From Nectonema munidae (lineage: Eukaryota > Nematomorpha > Nectonematoida > Nectonematidae): a stretch of 64,000 nt of DNA. Every line of letters begins with the position of its first letter. Position 1 is the first letter of the stretch. The stretch is from the NCBI GenBank assembly GCA_030549495.1, contig JAUIRK010000854.1, positions 235,001 through 299,000 on the forward strand, in the 5' to 3' direction. This document shows, in pieces, positions 23,379 to 35,499 of this stretch. Below the pieces are notes generated by a model. That model was not told the DNA's origin, ran no database searches, and saw nothing but the letters and a program-made list of their open reading frames with translations. Position numbers and translations under genes: made by a program.

Positions 23379-24212
23379 CAGTGAAACTTCGATATCTCGA
23401 ACATGTGATATCTCGAAGTATCGGCTATCTCTAAGTTCTTTTATGGTACGAACTTTTTTCCCTATACATTACATGTAAATAAGTTTGGATATCTCGAATT
23501 CTGATATCTTGAATGACCCAGATATCTCAAAGTATTTAATTGTTACAAGCATCAAATTTACTATGTTTATCTCGAACTTTTTACATACGTAAATATAATC
23601 ATTTACAACAAAACACCAAATAATAAAAAATAAATGTTCTCTAGCAATATTGCAGCAATACATCAGGGACCCTTTCCCTCTCCCCTCCACCTAATGTTTT
23701 TCCAGGGGGCAAAAACGCATTTTGCTCCTCTCCCCCTTCTCCCTAATAAATTTCAGTGTTTAAAATTTTATTTATGAAACAATTGTTGCCATATTTTTCT
23801 TCAATAAATTAAGTTTGTATGAAAATCTTAATGAAAGTAATGTCAACATCATCAAAGCTGCTTATAGAAGTGATGTAAAACTAGGCATACGATGTGTGGT
23901 GATCATGGATTTCCATAGTTTTTTATGCCTTCATCAAATCATTTACTATTTTTTGGACTTTCTGTCTCTTTGAGTCCGACTTACTGATGTTGATTTAAAA
24001 TAAAATGCACTTTAAAAAGATATCAGGATCTGTTTATTTTAGCAGAGTTACTTTAGATCTAAAAAGCAGACAAAAAACATACCGGTCGATACTTATTTTT
24101 TAAAAAATGGACTTGATAATAGTTTTTCTTGATATTTTGGATATCTCGAACATCTGGATATCTCGAAGTTTTTGTTTGGTCGCTTCAAATTCTAGATAAC
24201 GAGGTTTTACTG
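23379..24212. mobile_element. Tigger/pogo-type non-autonomous element
   Basis: The left end CAGTGAAACTTCGATATCTC follows a TA. The right end read inverted is CAGTAAAACCTCGTTATCTA. These are textbook pogo/Tigger termini. The word GATATCTCGAA recurs at least five times in the subterminal parts (23390, 23410, 23490, 24140, 24160). No transposase reading frame is inside, so it is a MITE or deleted copy. The right-hand TA duplication is not intact. Confidence 0.8.
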
Positions 24213-26567
24213 GGAAAAAATGCCGCTATATCCAAACAAAGAATATGTTTGAGGTTTTGGTCTTTAATTGCATTTTCGCCAGAAAAACTCGCAAGATATA
24301 AAAATCAATTAAGATCGCGTTAACCGGTTTAAATATAAAAAAGATATTACATTTCTCTCCAACTCGTAAATATGTCGAGTTTTAAATGATTGAAAAATAA
24401 ATAAACGAATTTTATATCTATGAACCACGTATCCCGCATGTTTCGATTTAGCCTAAATTATTATTACTCCTTTTAAGCCAAAGTTCTACATGAAAACAAC
24501 TCAAAATGATCAGTATTGCTTTTTTTTTATTTAACAAAATAATTTATCAAATTTTAATTTTTGAAATATAGTTTTTACTTTGCGATTTTCTAAATAATGT
24601 TCATTCATTTATTCATGAAGTATTTGGTAACAGTTTTCGAGTTTATTGAGATAATCAATTTATCGAAGATGGAAGATTTTATTTCTCTTTCAAAGAGTTG
24701 AAAGGGAGTTTTTCTACAAGGCGTTGTTTTTGTCTTGATAAAAAAAATTCTCATATTTTTTTACCTGTCAATGATTTTTTTTAATTTAAGATAGGCCTTC
24801 TAACTGTAATAAGACAGCAAATTTCTAATAAAAAACCTACTCGTAAAGTGCCATATGAGTAAGGAAAATAAGAAATATAGGCCATGATAAAATCAGAAAT
24901 GTGAACGAGGAAATAGGAACATGCAGAAAGATATAGGAGCCCATATCCACAACTCAGTTATAGCAACACATTCCTTACTATTATTTCAAAAAATGCATGG
25001 AGGTAAACAGGATCTGGTCAACTAGCACCAAATCACTTTTACCAACTTGAACCAATTAATTATTTTTTAATTAATTATGCGAATGCCGATATCAAATTTG
25101 ACATCCAAGTGGCGGATGCGAATGTGAGAATTATTTTTTTTAGCGCATGCGGATAATTGCTATCTAAGCAAATGCAAGTTTAATACTTCTTAAAAATTAA
25201 GAGAGATGTCAATGTCCATGTGTTATCATAAAAATTTTGGAAAGTAAAAATTCAAAAATTGCGAAAAAAATTTGGAGTATATAGAAAAAAGAAAAATGTC
25301 TAAAAATTGTGGAGGCGGATGTTGAAACTTAAATGATCCTTGGATGAGGATGTTAAAAGGATGTAAAAAATTAGGCGGAAATTTGCGTCTGCGGATGCGT
25401 ATATGCGATACATCTTTAAACAGGTGTGCCTCATTGTGGAGGCCTCCAAATAAAAATCCTCTGGCTACGTTACTGAACGCAAAAGAAATAATCTTTAAAA
25501 AATTCATTATGACGTATAATACACATCATTTTATTTTTAAGCCACGTTCAAATACTCATGCAAGATGTACTAATTATTTTTCGATTTGTTTGTCTACCTG
25601 CAGACGTAAGCAAACTTTTTAAGAATAGCGTGGTAGAGTAAAATGACAATATAAAATAAACAACGAAATTTGAAAAAAGAAAACAATATATTTTTATGAA
25701 GGATTTTCATTTCTACGGATACCGGTGTCCTACTGGTGTCCTCAAAGGATTAACCAGATGTAATGGCTTTCTGAAAATATTGAAATTGCGCTTACTGATT
25801 ATAAAATATATTCATTACCGATTCAAAAAGTACTTTTTTTTTAATTTTTTTTCTACCAATAAAAAGTCATTTGAAAAAAAAGTTTAAAAATTTGTTTTAG
25901 TTGTACTAACCAATGGATAATAATAAAAAAAAGAAGAAAAGTTGGAACTGTATGTATCAATGAAGATAGACAATGAAGTTCAAATTATGAGAAAGAGTTT
26001 TGTCTGCAGGAAATTTTGTTTGAAAAATGTGATGTAATCTTTCTTCTGAGGGAGTTGGTAGCAAGGTCAAATTTAAAAATGAAATGAACGCTATCAAATT
26101 TATGGAATATTTTCACACAACTATTTATTTGAGAAGACCGGCTATTATTATCTTTTGCAGAGAGCAGTTGGGAAAATAAAGATATTTACGCTGATTTTAA
26201 AACCTCATTTTAATCAGAATAAAAAAATCAGACCTAGAACAAACCACAAAAATCAGGTTCTCTCAGTAATTGTAGAGCTGCAGGTTTAGCTTGCATACAT
26301 AACGAGAACGAGAAGTTTTGCGAAAAACTAACAACCGAGCTTCAAAGTACCTTCCCTATTAAAGTTACACAATTAGATAATAATGCGCCTAGAATAGAAA
26401 GCAAGGGTAGAGAAGGATTTTTTCATTCCTAGAGCTATGTGGATATGGTAAGTTTGTGCCTTACCCGTGCTATATAAGCAGCTCCAGCACACAGCATTCC
26501 CATTCTTTCTCTTTTCTTGAAAAATTTCTACGCGAAGTCTGAAAATTTTTGCAACTCACACCCACCA
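24213..26567. other. Intron, AT-rich, no gene seen
   Basis: No coding gene or RNA gene is supported. Repeated GCGGATGCG words near 25090-25400 hint at a decayed short repeat. Open frames at 25226-25507, 25344-25622 and 25696-25887 have no recognised domain. Confidence 0.35.
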
Positions 26568-28185
26568 ACTCTCCCTCCTGTTTAAAGAAAAACGGGGGAG
26601 GGAGAAAGAGAGGGGGTGGGGGGGTCAAAATCTGGTGTGATGAAGAACAAGGAGGAAATGGTGAGGTAGGGGAATGTGGAATATATCATCATATGAATGA
26701 AGTCGTAATCTTTATCATTCTATGGAATTAGGAAAGTGTTCTCTTGAACTTTAGGGTTGGAAGGAATGGACGTGAGATGTTCGTATAATGTTCTCTCCCT
26801 AAATAAAGAAGGAAAATTTGAATTTATGGGGTCTGGTGAGGGAAGATATCTCTGGAGTATCATATTCATCCTGTCCTGATAAGAATTAGTATGAGGGGAA
26901 TATGTCAAGATTAAGAAAATATTGTAAAATGTCAAATTCATGTTGATTAGAAAATATTTTCATATAAAAAAGTAGTTCTGACGAAAAATCTCATTTGTGG
27001 GTGAGAAGATGTATAATTCTCCAAAGATGAAAAGAGGTGTTTGTTCTGATGAATTTAAAAATTAAATGTTTCAATTTCTGGAGGTTTTGTAGAAGGATGA
27101 GATACCAGTGAGGATGTCATGGGGAGTCTTTTTCATAAGGGTAAAAGTGATTATCCATGAGGATCAGGAAATAAATGTGAGTCATTCATTAAAGAAATCT
27201 TCAAAGATGAAAATTGTGTTTGAAGTCAGGTAATAGAATTTTTTTCTTTATATCGAAAAATATATGAAAATATAGTGTTCATGTATCTTTGAGGATATTA
27301 GTCTGTTATCACCTGTGAAGATATCTGTTATATTAATCTGAGGGATACTATTGATAGAGGTCTGTAGTCTTTATCTTCTAATATTTTGTCATTTGTAATG
27401 AAGTCAATTAAAGTGTGGTTTTTGTAAAGGTATAAGATGAGTATAATAGTGAGGTTGATAAATCTCCTAATCTAAGTGGTATTCATATCTAAGTCTCATG
27501 GATTGTGAAGGTTATTTGAGGTTAAGATTTGTTGAAATATGTGTGAGAGATGTGTGGTCTGGTATCTGTCATATACAGACGTTATCTCTCTTTTTAGATC
27601 TTAGTTTGATCACAGTATAAAAATTAAAAATATTTAAAAATATAAAAAAATTGTATTTTAGGAAATAGTATGTAAAAAAGGTGAAAAATATAAATTAATT
27701 TTAGTCTGGAATTATAAGTTATAAAAAAAATAAAATAAATTTTATTTAGTTGTAATAAAAATCTAAAAATTTTATTAATAGTTTTAGTCATAAGATATGA
27801 AACAATATATTTTAAGTATAAGAATAAAAATTATAATAAAAATTTTTACATAACTATTAATATTTAAAAATTGTTTTTAAAATAAAATATAAATTTGTAA
27901 ATTAATATTATAGTTCTTAAAAAAAAAAAGGGGATGAAAAAGAAAAAAAAGAGATAATATAAAATTTAATTTATCAATTAAAAGTAAGTTTGAGTTGTGG
28001 AATATAAATTATTATTTATTAAAAAATAAAAATGAATATAATTAAATAATTTGTTTTGATTTTAAGTATAAAAGTGAAAATCGGAAATAGGTAGGGATCG
28101 GAAGGGGAAAAATAAATAAATGAAGATTAGAATAATAGGATGTGAAGTAGTATATGTGTATATGTGAGAGGGGAAAAATGCTCTA
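26568..28185. other. Strand-asymmetric, C-depleted tract
   Basis: The plus strand is rich in G, A and T and poor in C for about 1.6 kb. 26580-27600 is G-rich (GAGG, GATGAG words). 27600-28080 is almost only A and T, with some 60-base lines holding zero to two C. The asymmetry ends sharply near 28185. It opens with a hairpin at 26568-26605 (CTCTCCCTCC against GGGGGAGGGAG). No domain-bearing frame is seen on either strand. Confidence 0.6.
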
Positions 28186-28345
28186 GCAGATATCACGGAA
28201 GGAGATGAACCTCGCAACACTTTGCTCCCTCCCGAACAATGGGCAGAAGTAGAGAATAATTCAGGAACTGCAGCCGCCATGGTGGACGGGGTTGCAACTC
28301 AAACTCTTCTTGGCTCAAGAAAGAGGTCATGCACACCCGCCATTT
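28186..28345 (+). other. Possible short exon with a strong start context
   Basis: A block of balanced base composition follows directly after the C-depleted tract. One plus-strand frame is open from about 28180 to TAG 28343-28345 and reads DITEGDEPRNTLLPPEQWAE, then SGTAAAMVDGVATQ and a Ser/Arg end. Its internal ATG at 28279-28281 lies in GCCGCCATGGTGG, a full vertebrate-style Kozak context. The minus strand is also open here (72 codons from 28280). I recognise no family. It may be a short exon, a small protein or chance. Confidence 0.25.
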
Positions 28346-29884
28346 AGTGTTTGGCAGCTATGACAAATACTATATGCATATTTGAGCGAAGCATGCATCG
28401 AGGTCCACTAAGCTTTTGGAAACTAAAGCAATCCATCTCTCCACTGCTAGCTAAACTCGCCTGTAAATATCTACACATATGTTTTTTTACTAACTAGAAT
28501 GGGAATCAAAATTTCAGAAATGAAAAAAATGAGAATCCGAATCAAAATCATAATAATTAATGAATTCGGAGTATCGGAATCATAATCGAGCTAGCAATTA
28601 AATTTTTTTAATTAGAAATTTGTTATTCTAATAAATTGTATATTTATGTTAAAGTAATAATCTTATTACATTGTTCATTGTGTGTCAATCAAAAAATCAA
28701 TTTAAAAAATATAAATTCTACACTAAACCTAACCCCGACAATATAGTATTTCCAAAATTTTACATATGAAGGCCCATTTATAGTCAAAATTAGTGGTAGA
28801 ATGCGGAGTACAAGAAACTGTCGATATATCATTCATTTGATCACTTAGTCTTCTTTTGTGCTCTCACCCGAAACAATTTCTCGCAAAGAAAAGTCGTACG
28901 AAGCATACATAGAAATTTTGAAGTTATTTTCGGATATTTGTAAAGAAGAAAACATTCATTTGGCAAGGAAAAATGCATTAACATGATTTGATTTCAGGAA
29001 GTTTACAAAAAATTGTTTATTCAAAAGTAGAAAAATATTTAACGCAGCCAAACTGCGAGGATATTTAGAAAGACGCATTATTGAAAAAAAGTTATTGATA
29101 CAAATCAATCAATTTGGTTTTAAAAAAAAATGATTTTATCACCCGATTCACATTGGAAGTGGATGATTTAGAGCTAAAATGTGATGGTAGTTCTGGTGCT
29201 TCGATAAAAAAGGAAAATTGGAGTTTTAAATAATTCAATATTCGACCACAAAAACTCGTACGTGGTATTTAGTGTCTTGGAGGATCCGATCTTCACCGCG
29301 AGTTGCATGTTTGACCCCACTGTTTAAATAATTTGTGATTAATTAAATGTATGAAGTTTTTCACTCAAATGTAAATATAAAATGGAATTTAAGAACTAAC
29401 ATAATAGACACATTCTTGTGTCGATAATTTTCATTTTATTCCAATTTTATAATGGGTATCGATTGAATTTAGTTTCCTTTCAAAAGAGTCGAATAGGAAC
29501 GTAAATTTTACAACGCAAGCGCTTTCATCCCAACTGGCTATACGCTTCTGTTCTCAACACTCGTAAGTAAAGGGTGTGGTTTATTAAAATCCATATGTTG
29601 TTGTAATTTTAACAACAAATCTAAAATAAATCATTGCAATATGTTTAAGCTAATAATTATTTAGAGGGCAAAGAATAATGGGTATCATCCGAGCTAATGA
29701 TAAAATTCTTTAAAGTGTGCTTAGATGTGATTTCTAATCGTAATAAAAAAGCAAATTTATGATTCAAAATACTCACACACACAAAAAATATTAGTAATAT
29801 GAACTAAGAAAAGTTAGTAAATGGAAATTCATATTAACTAATGTAAACTAGTTGTCTATTGCTGTCTTGATAACATCTATGTAC

Positions 29885-30208
29885 TTAATTGTATACACAC
29901 TTGTCAAAGCAGTGCTGCCTTTCTACGCTCATGCTTGGAATACCATCCCTTATCTTGGAGATATCTGCAATCGCGCTTTCCTGCAAAGAAAAAATCTCGT
30001 TCGCTTCTCCCGCCATCCTCCACTGAATATGATTTATTTGCGTCCACTGAAGAGGCTTTGCAATATGGCTTGCAATTTTGGGCGTAACAAAATTGTTAAG
30101 AGAATCTTTCGCTGAAGCTTTGTTTTTTTGAAAATGAATGCAATGAAAAGGTATTTGCTCAACAAGTAAAAAGACTAAATTTTTTATCACTGTAGCTTCG
30201 CTCAACAA
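29885..30208 (-). other. Unrecognised open frame of 107 codons
   Basis: The minus-strand frame has an amino-acid composition more protein-like than its surroundings (PLQWTQINHIQWRMAGEA, IADISKIRDGIPSMSVERQ). No domain is recognised. The overlapping plus-strand frame (29852-30115) is also open for 87 codons. It could be an old transposon piece or a host exon. Confidence 0.25.
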
Positions 30209-30635
30209 GTAAAAAGGCTAAATTTTTTAAGCTAAATATCTAAAATTTTGGAAATGTTTATTCGTCTCGCGAATTTGTTTTTGAACTATAATTCGGTAAA
30301 TTTTGTTCCAGGGAAATTAAAGTATTCTACAGTAATTCCATAATAAGTTCAAAGAAAATATTAAGTTCCATTTAAGTTCATATTAAATTATCAAGAAATT
30401 AATGTATACTTTTAGTAAATATGTGATTTTTCCAATTTTTCATCCAACTGATCACTTGTTTATTTGATGGAAATGGTTGTTAATAGGGCGTGATGAAGGA
30501 CACCGGTAAAACCATGGAAGTGGGTTGATCGATCTGATACATATTTTGGTTTAGGTTGAATATATACAATATACATACATATCACATATTAAATATCAAT
30601 AATTATATAATGACTTGATCGATAAGGAGACAAAA

Positions 30636-30652
30636 GTGTGTGTGTGTGTGTG
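30636..30652. repeat. (GT)n microsatellite
   Basis: Eight GT units in intron sequence. Confidence 0.9.
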
Positions 30653-30942
30653 AGAGTGCTGTGTAGAGAAAGTAGCAGGACTCAATCAGAAAAGTTTATG
30701 AGTTTAAAAATATTGATAATAGATGTATATTATGATTATAGTTGCGTTATGAGATCGTATATTCATACTCACATATCGTGATGTATGCGAACGCAACGCC
30801 ATTTCATTGGCTGGAGCGGGAATAGAGATACAAAGATAAATATTTATTACACAATACTCGTCATTTTGGCTGAATGGATAAATAAATAAATCTCTTGTTT
30901 GTTCTCCGCTTACTCTCCTCACTCAAGGATTCAGAGTTGAAT

Positions 30943-30967
30943 AGCGCGAGCGCGCGCGCACACACAA
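30943..30967. repeat. Alternating purine-pyrimidine run
   Basis: GCGCGAGCGCGCGCGCACAC followed by more CA units, a potential Z-DNA former in otherwise AT-rich DNA. Confidence 0.8.
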
Positions 30968-32185
30968 AATCAATACGCGCTCTTTGCTCAAAACAATTTG
31001 ACAATGATGTTCAAAGTACAGCCAGAGCTCAAGGGATTATGCACTAGCTCACACAAGTCTAACAACGGCGCAAAATTTATTTCATAAATGTAATCTATAC
31101 AAGTGAAAAAAATGAGAAAAAGTTTTCCTTCTCTCACACAAAATAAAGGCTTCCTACTTTCTATCCTCACCCCCCCCCCCTCTCCCAGCTTCCAAGTTGT
31201 TATAAGGATGAACTTAGGAGTGGATACTCAAAATCCATTACATGTACCCATATGCACTTATTTATTGTAAGGAAAAAATATTTTCATTATCAAAACGTCA
31301 GAAAGAGCATCAAAATAATTTACTTAAAATATTGAAAAAAGAAGAACATTTATAGAATAGGACTTAAAAGCCATATTTTTGAATACTTTTAACAAATCTT
31401 GATATAAAAAATTAAGTTAGAAATATTAGGTATTAAAGTGCTTTCTTGTTTGGAAGAAGGAAATATTTTGTATAATTCATATTTTAAGGGGCTAAAAATT
31501 TTTGATATCAAAAAAAGTATGCTTCTCTTCGCTCTCTCTATTCTGAAGTGACTCAAATAATGTTATGCCTTCTCCCAAGGATTGGTTGTATGGTAGAAAA
31601 TGGAAAGACGTGATATCAGAATTAATTTCAGCAATATCAAATAAAATATTTTAATTTGGAAAAAAAAACACCAAATTTAAGCATCACAGGAAAGTGTAGG
31701 CACCGAAATGAAATATGTTTTATAAGTAGGAGTGTTTCATTGAAATTAAATCGATGGGTTAGTTACAGTAAAATATGTGCTAACGAACACCTGATAATAA
31801 CGCACCCTATTTTAATTCCCGAATCATTTTCAAACAAAATAATAGCAGACACAGGTTTAATGCACATAGCGGACAGGCTTTATAACAATATGTAAAAATT
31901 TTCCCATTTTACCTCGTCTATAACAGAAAAGCAACTTGTATTCAAAAATCTTCAAGAGACCACACTAAATCCTAATTAGCTGCTGAGTTAGTATAAAATA
32001 TATACATTATACATACTAGCCGATCACCCATTGTTTTCTCGTAAGGTTGAATAGTTACACCCACAGACAGACCCTTGATTTTAGCCAGTGTAAAAATGTT
32101 ATATTATCTGCAAAAAACTTGGAAAGCATATTTGCATCAATTTTTGTAGCCCCCCCCCCCCCCCCCCTCTCTATGATCCTCCAGT

Positions 32186-32458
32186 CAGTGGCGGATCCAG
32201 GGGGGGGGCTGATGGGCCTAGGCCCCCCTATGAAAAATGGCTTCGAAAATTACCCTTACATGTATAAAAAATAAATTTTTGCAATTTATTCATGGCAAAA
32301 TAATGTTAAAAATATGAAAACATAGGTAATTAGTGATTCTAAAAAACATAATACAGCTGTCGTATTCTCTGAAGACTATTAGCAAAATAGCAAAAAAATT
32401 TTAATAGATTTCGCCCCCCCCCCCCCCCCCCCATAAGAAATTTCTGGATCCGCCACTG
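32186..32458. mobile_element. Short hAT-type MITE, copy 1
   Basis: 273 bases with perfect 15-base terminal inverted repeats CAGTGGCGGATCCAG / CTGGATCCGCCACTG. The flanking octamers CCTCCAGT (32178-32185) and TCTCCAGT (32459-32466) match at 7 of 8. Subterminal G and C runs are long and inverted to each other (GGGGGGGGG after 32200, an 18-base C run near 32414-32432). It has no coding capacity. A second copy lies inverted at 35055-35334. Confidence 0.93.
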
Positions 32459-34019
32459 TCTCCAGTACAAAGACTATATTTTTAATACTAATGAGCTCAT
32501 AGATATTATTGTATCTCCTAGCATAAAACACCCCCCCCTCCTTGGAACTCCTTTGAAATATATAAATGTTTACACTTTCTTATAATCCTGGCCCCATTAA
32601 ACCCAGTTTGCCCCCTCCTCCTGACGTAAAAGAGAAGAAGGCTTATAGAACGGTTATTTTCAATGCATGCCCTGTTTGAACGTTATAAACAGGTTTCAAT
32701 ATATTACTATTATTACAAGGAATCAATATTAATCAATATTAAGAGAAAGGGGTCTATGAAAAAAAATGAAAGAAAAATTTGTTTTACGGCAAAGTCTTAA
32801 AATGGACATTATGAAATGTAATTTTTTATATCAAATTCAGCGAAGCATTAACGAAGTCAGGATTTTGAACAGGGGGCCTAAAATTGTTCTAGGGAGTGGC
32901 GGATGGCAAGGTTCCTGCTTCCTAGTCAAAATCTCCAAAAACTAAAATCTCCGCTACCAAAATCCCAGAAAATGTAAGTCACTGCTACGGGGATTTTGAC
33001 TAGATACTGATAGCAAATATCTAAATGTATTTTTAAACAATTTTACAAACTATATGTGTATGTAATAATACTATGAAGATTATGGAACACGCACATTTGG
33101 CCGAAAAAATATTTCAGCAAAGGGATATTTGTCATGTAACTTCTTAAATTGTCAAATTGTATGTACATTTTCGGTAAAATATCCGATAATTTAAAAGTAA
33201 ACTTTAAACGGCAAAGTATCTCAGTACAAAGTATCAATCCACGTAACTAATCCATTTCATACAAGCGAGGCCTGCTAATAATTAATTGGGGAGAGAAGAG
33301 GTTGAAAAAATTATTTATCTCCTAGAAGAGGATGCGCTTCGAATCAAACTAGTTTTTTATTGATTGCAGCAATAAAGCTTTACATGCTATAGCATCTAAG
33401 ATGAAGAATGAGGTTTTTTAGAAAAACTTTTGAATCTTTTCAATATTTGGAAACAGTTCTGAATTGTAGTTTTCATATTACATTTTAAGGGTGACTGTGC
33501 GATGCTCACAAAGGAAGTTCAATATTTTCCATATATTTCTCGATGGATTCGAGTTGATAGCTAAAGATAATGATGAGTGGATCGACGACGCACTAGTTTC
33601 TTTACTTTTTCTCATCTCTTTGGTGTTAATCATTTGGTAAACATTTTTTTCACATTAAACATAAATATTATATATACTACTTCATTTAATTAACAACATT
33701 TTAGTTTGAGGTATTGATTCTTTATAAATAGATATCTACTGGTAAAAATTATGCGACAATGCAAGAATATGTGATGTGTGAAAACAAGTCTCGGTTAAAC
33801 GAGGTCCTCTGGAGTAGCGTGTAAAATTGAGAGTTAGAATAAAAATTCATTAAAAAAAAAAGAAAAAAAAATTAAACTTGCATTGTATTCAATTATTATG
33901 AAAGATTATTCTTTCCACAGATATAATACAGACAATGAAAAAAGCCACATTTTCCAAATATGTAATTTTTGATATTTATTACCCATGGTTGTGGTATCAG
34001 AGTCAGAAGTCAAAGATTT
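32459..34019. other. Intron, no gene apart from the hAT fragment
   Basis: AT-rich sequence with a C run at 32531-32538. Near 32900-32990 a CTAAAATCTCCGCTACCAAA phrase and its partial repeats suggest another decayed element. The word GGAGTAGCGTG at 33812 is shared with 11392. Confidence 0.3.
33350..33480. mobile_element. Fragment duplicated from the hAT relic at 36.5 kb
   Basis: GCAGCAATAAAGCTTTACAT (33367) through GGAAACAGTTCTGAA (about 33463) is repeated at 36487-36597 with a short internal difference (CTTCTGAAGTTGT extra in the second). It is a truncated copy of the same element in direct orientation. Confidence 0.75.
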
Positions 34020-34960
34020 AAAGGGATAGAAGTTGGAGACAGTATCTAGTAAAATCTAAAGGACGGAGCCCGATTTTGGAAGTAAGACGTATGCAGACGA
34101 ATCAGTTGAAGCAATTAACTCGAGCTATTCTATCTTTTATACTTTTGTATACAACAAGAGTGAAGAGTAAAGCTGAATCGGGTTTGGAATACTTCTTACC
34201 AGAATTACCACATTCAGAAGATTCTTTGTCAGTGGAAATTAATTCTGAAAAGTTGATAGGAGAGTATTAGAAAGTGGAACAAGGAAACAAAGATATTGTA
34301 GATTTGAAAATGGAAATTACCTTCCTTATAGAAGGAAAGAAATTATTGAAGATAAGAAACCACTTCAAGAAATATTGAAAAAATATCCTTACATTAAATC
34401 TTTCGCACAGGTTATTTAAGTCTTTATAAGCTTCCATTTATCCATCCCAATTTTATCCTAGATTGGGTTAGAGTTCCAAAGACTCAAGCAAAGTGTTCAA
34501 AAAAGTCAAGATGCGAGAAGCTATTTTTACGAAAAATTAGATAAATTTAAAGAATCCATTTTATCACATTGTTTTAACAAAAGTAAAGATGTTTTTCATA
34601 AACAACTTGAAGAAGAAATAAAGTATGAAAAAGACAGAGAAAAAATAAAAAGTAGGAAAATTTAACTATTCTCACTTTTTAATGATTATACAGAAGATGT
34701 TATGCACTATTATTATGAATGGTCTGATGTTTAGAGAAAATTTCAAGAACGCTTTCAAAAATGATCCATCAACACCAACAGTCTTCCAAATGATGATTAA
34801 AGATGACATTCTTCCTAAAGATTGAAGATGAATTTATTTTCAATTCCGATTTTTTCGCGGATTTATTTTTTGGATGCTTTTGTACTTTTTATTGTTTCAA
34901 TCTCAAATATCCTACAACATTAAAGAAAACCTTCACTTATTTCCAAAAAATCAAAATTAC
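34020..34960 (+). pseudogene. Transposon-associated protein relic, SAMD3-like (tentative)
   Basis: Plus-strand pieces in changing frames: FENGNYLPYRRKEIIEDKKP and LQEILKKYPYIKSFAQV near 34310-34410, FQRLKQSVQKSQDARSYFYE near 34470-34530, and LFFGCFCTFYCFNLKYPTTL near 34865-34930. The order (short linker, IxxKYPxLK, then FxxLFxxxxVFNxxYPxxL) resembles the multicopy SAMD3-like proteins of many animal genomes. Stops and shifts are numerous. Identification is by memory of the pattern only. Confidence 0.3.
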
Positions 34961-35054
34961 TTTTTTTATTTGTTAAAATATTCTTTTTCTGTTTATAATA
35001 GAGAATTAGAATTCATAAAGATTAAATATATCATCTTTCTAAAATAATCTATAC

Positions 35055-35334
35055 CAGTGGCGGATCCAGAAATTTCTTATAGGGGGGGGAGGGGGGGCAA
35101 AATCTATTTAATTTTTTTGCAATTTTGCTAAAAGTCTTCAGAGAATACGACAGCTGTATTATGTCTTTTAGAATCACTAATTACCTATGTTTTCATATTT
35201 TTAACATTATTTTGCCATGAATAAATTGCAAAAATTTATTTTTTATACGTGTAAGGGTAATTTTCGAAGCCATTTTTCATAGAGGGGGGGGGGGGGGTAG
35301 GCCCATGAGCCCCACCCCCTGGGATCCGTCACTG
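35055..35334. mobile_element. Short hAT-type MITE, copy 2 (inverted)
   Basis: 280 bases related over the full length to 32186-32458 but in the opposite orientation. The left end is CAGTGGCGGATCCAG and the right end GGGATCCGTCACTG. The flanks share only TATAC next to each end, so the 8-base duplication is not clear. The two copies form an inverted pair 2.6 kb apart. Confidence 0.9.
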
Positions 35335-35499
35335 TATACACATGTCAAATTAAAGTCTTGGGTTTAACTAATTAATGTAAAATTGAGTATAGTAAAAAAA
35401 CTTGATAACTTATCAAATGAAACAAATGTGCTTTGCTATTGAAACAGTCAAATCACTTTATAGCTTTTTTATTTTTTATTTATCAAATATTTCTTTTAT

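Larger units (their letters stand above)
30209..32185. other. Intron with simple repeats, no gene seen
   Basis: It contains (GT)n at 30636-30652, an alternating GC/CA run at 30943-30967 and a C run at 31171-31180. A C run at 32149-32167 sits just before the MITE. A word near 31610-31655 (ATATCAG-ATTAATTTCAG-AA-ATCAAA) recurs near 60350-60380, showing a dispersed repeat. No coding gene is supported. Confidence 0.35.
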
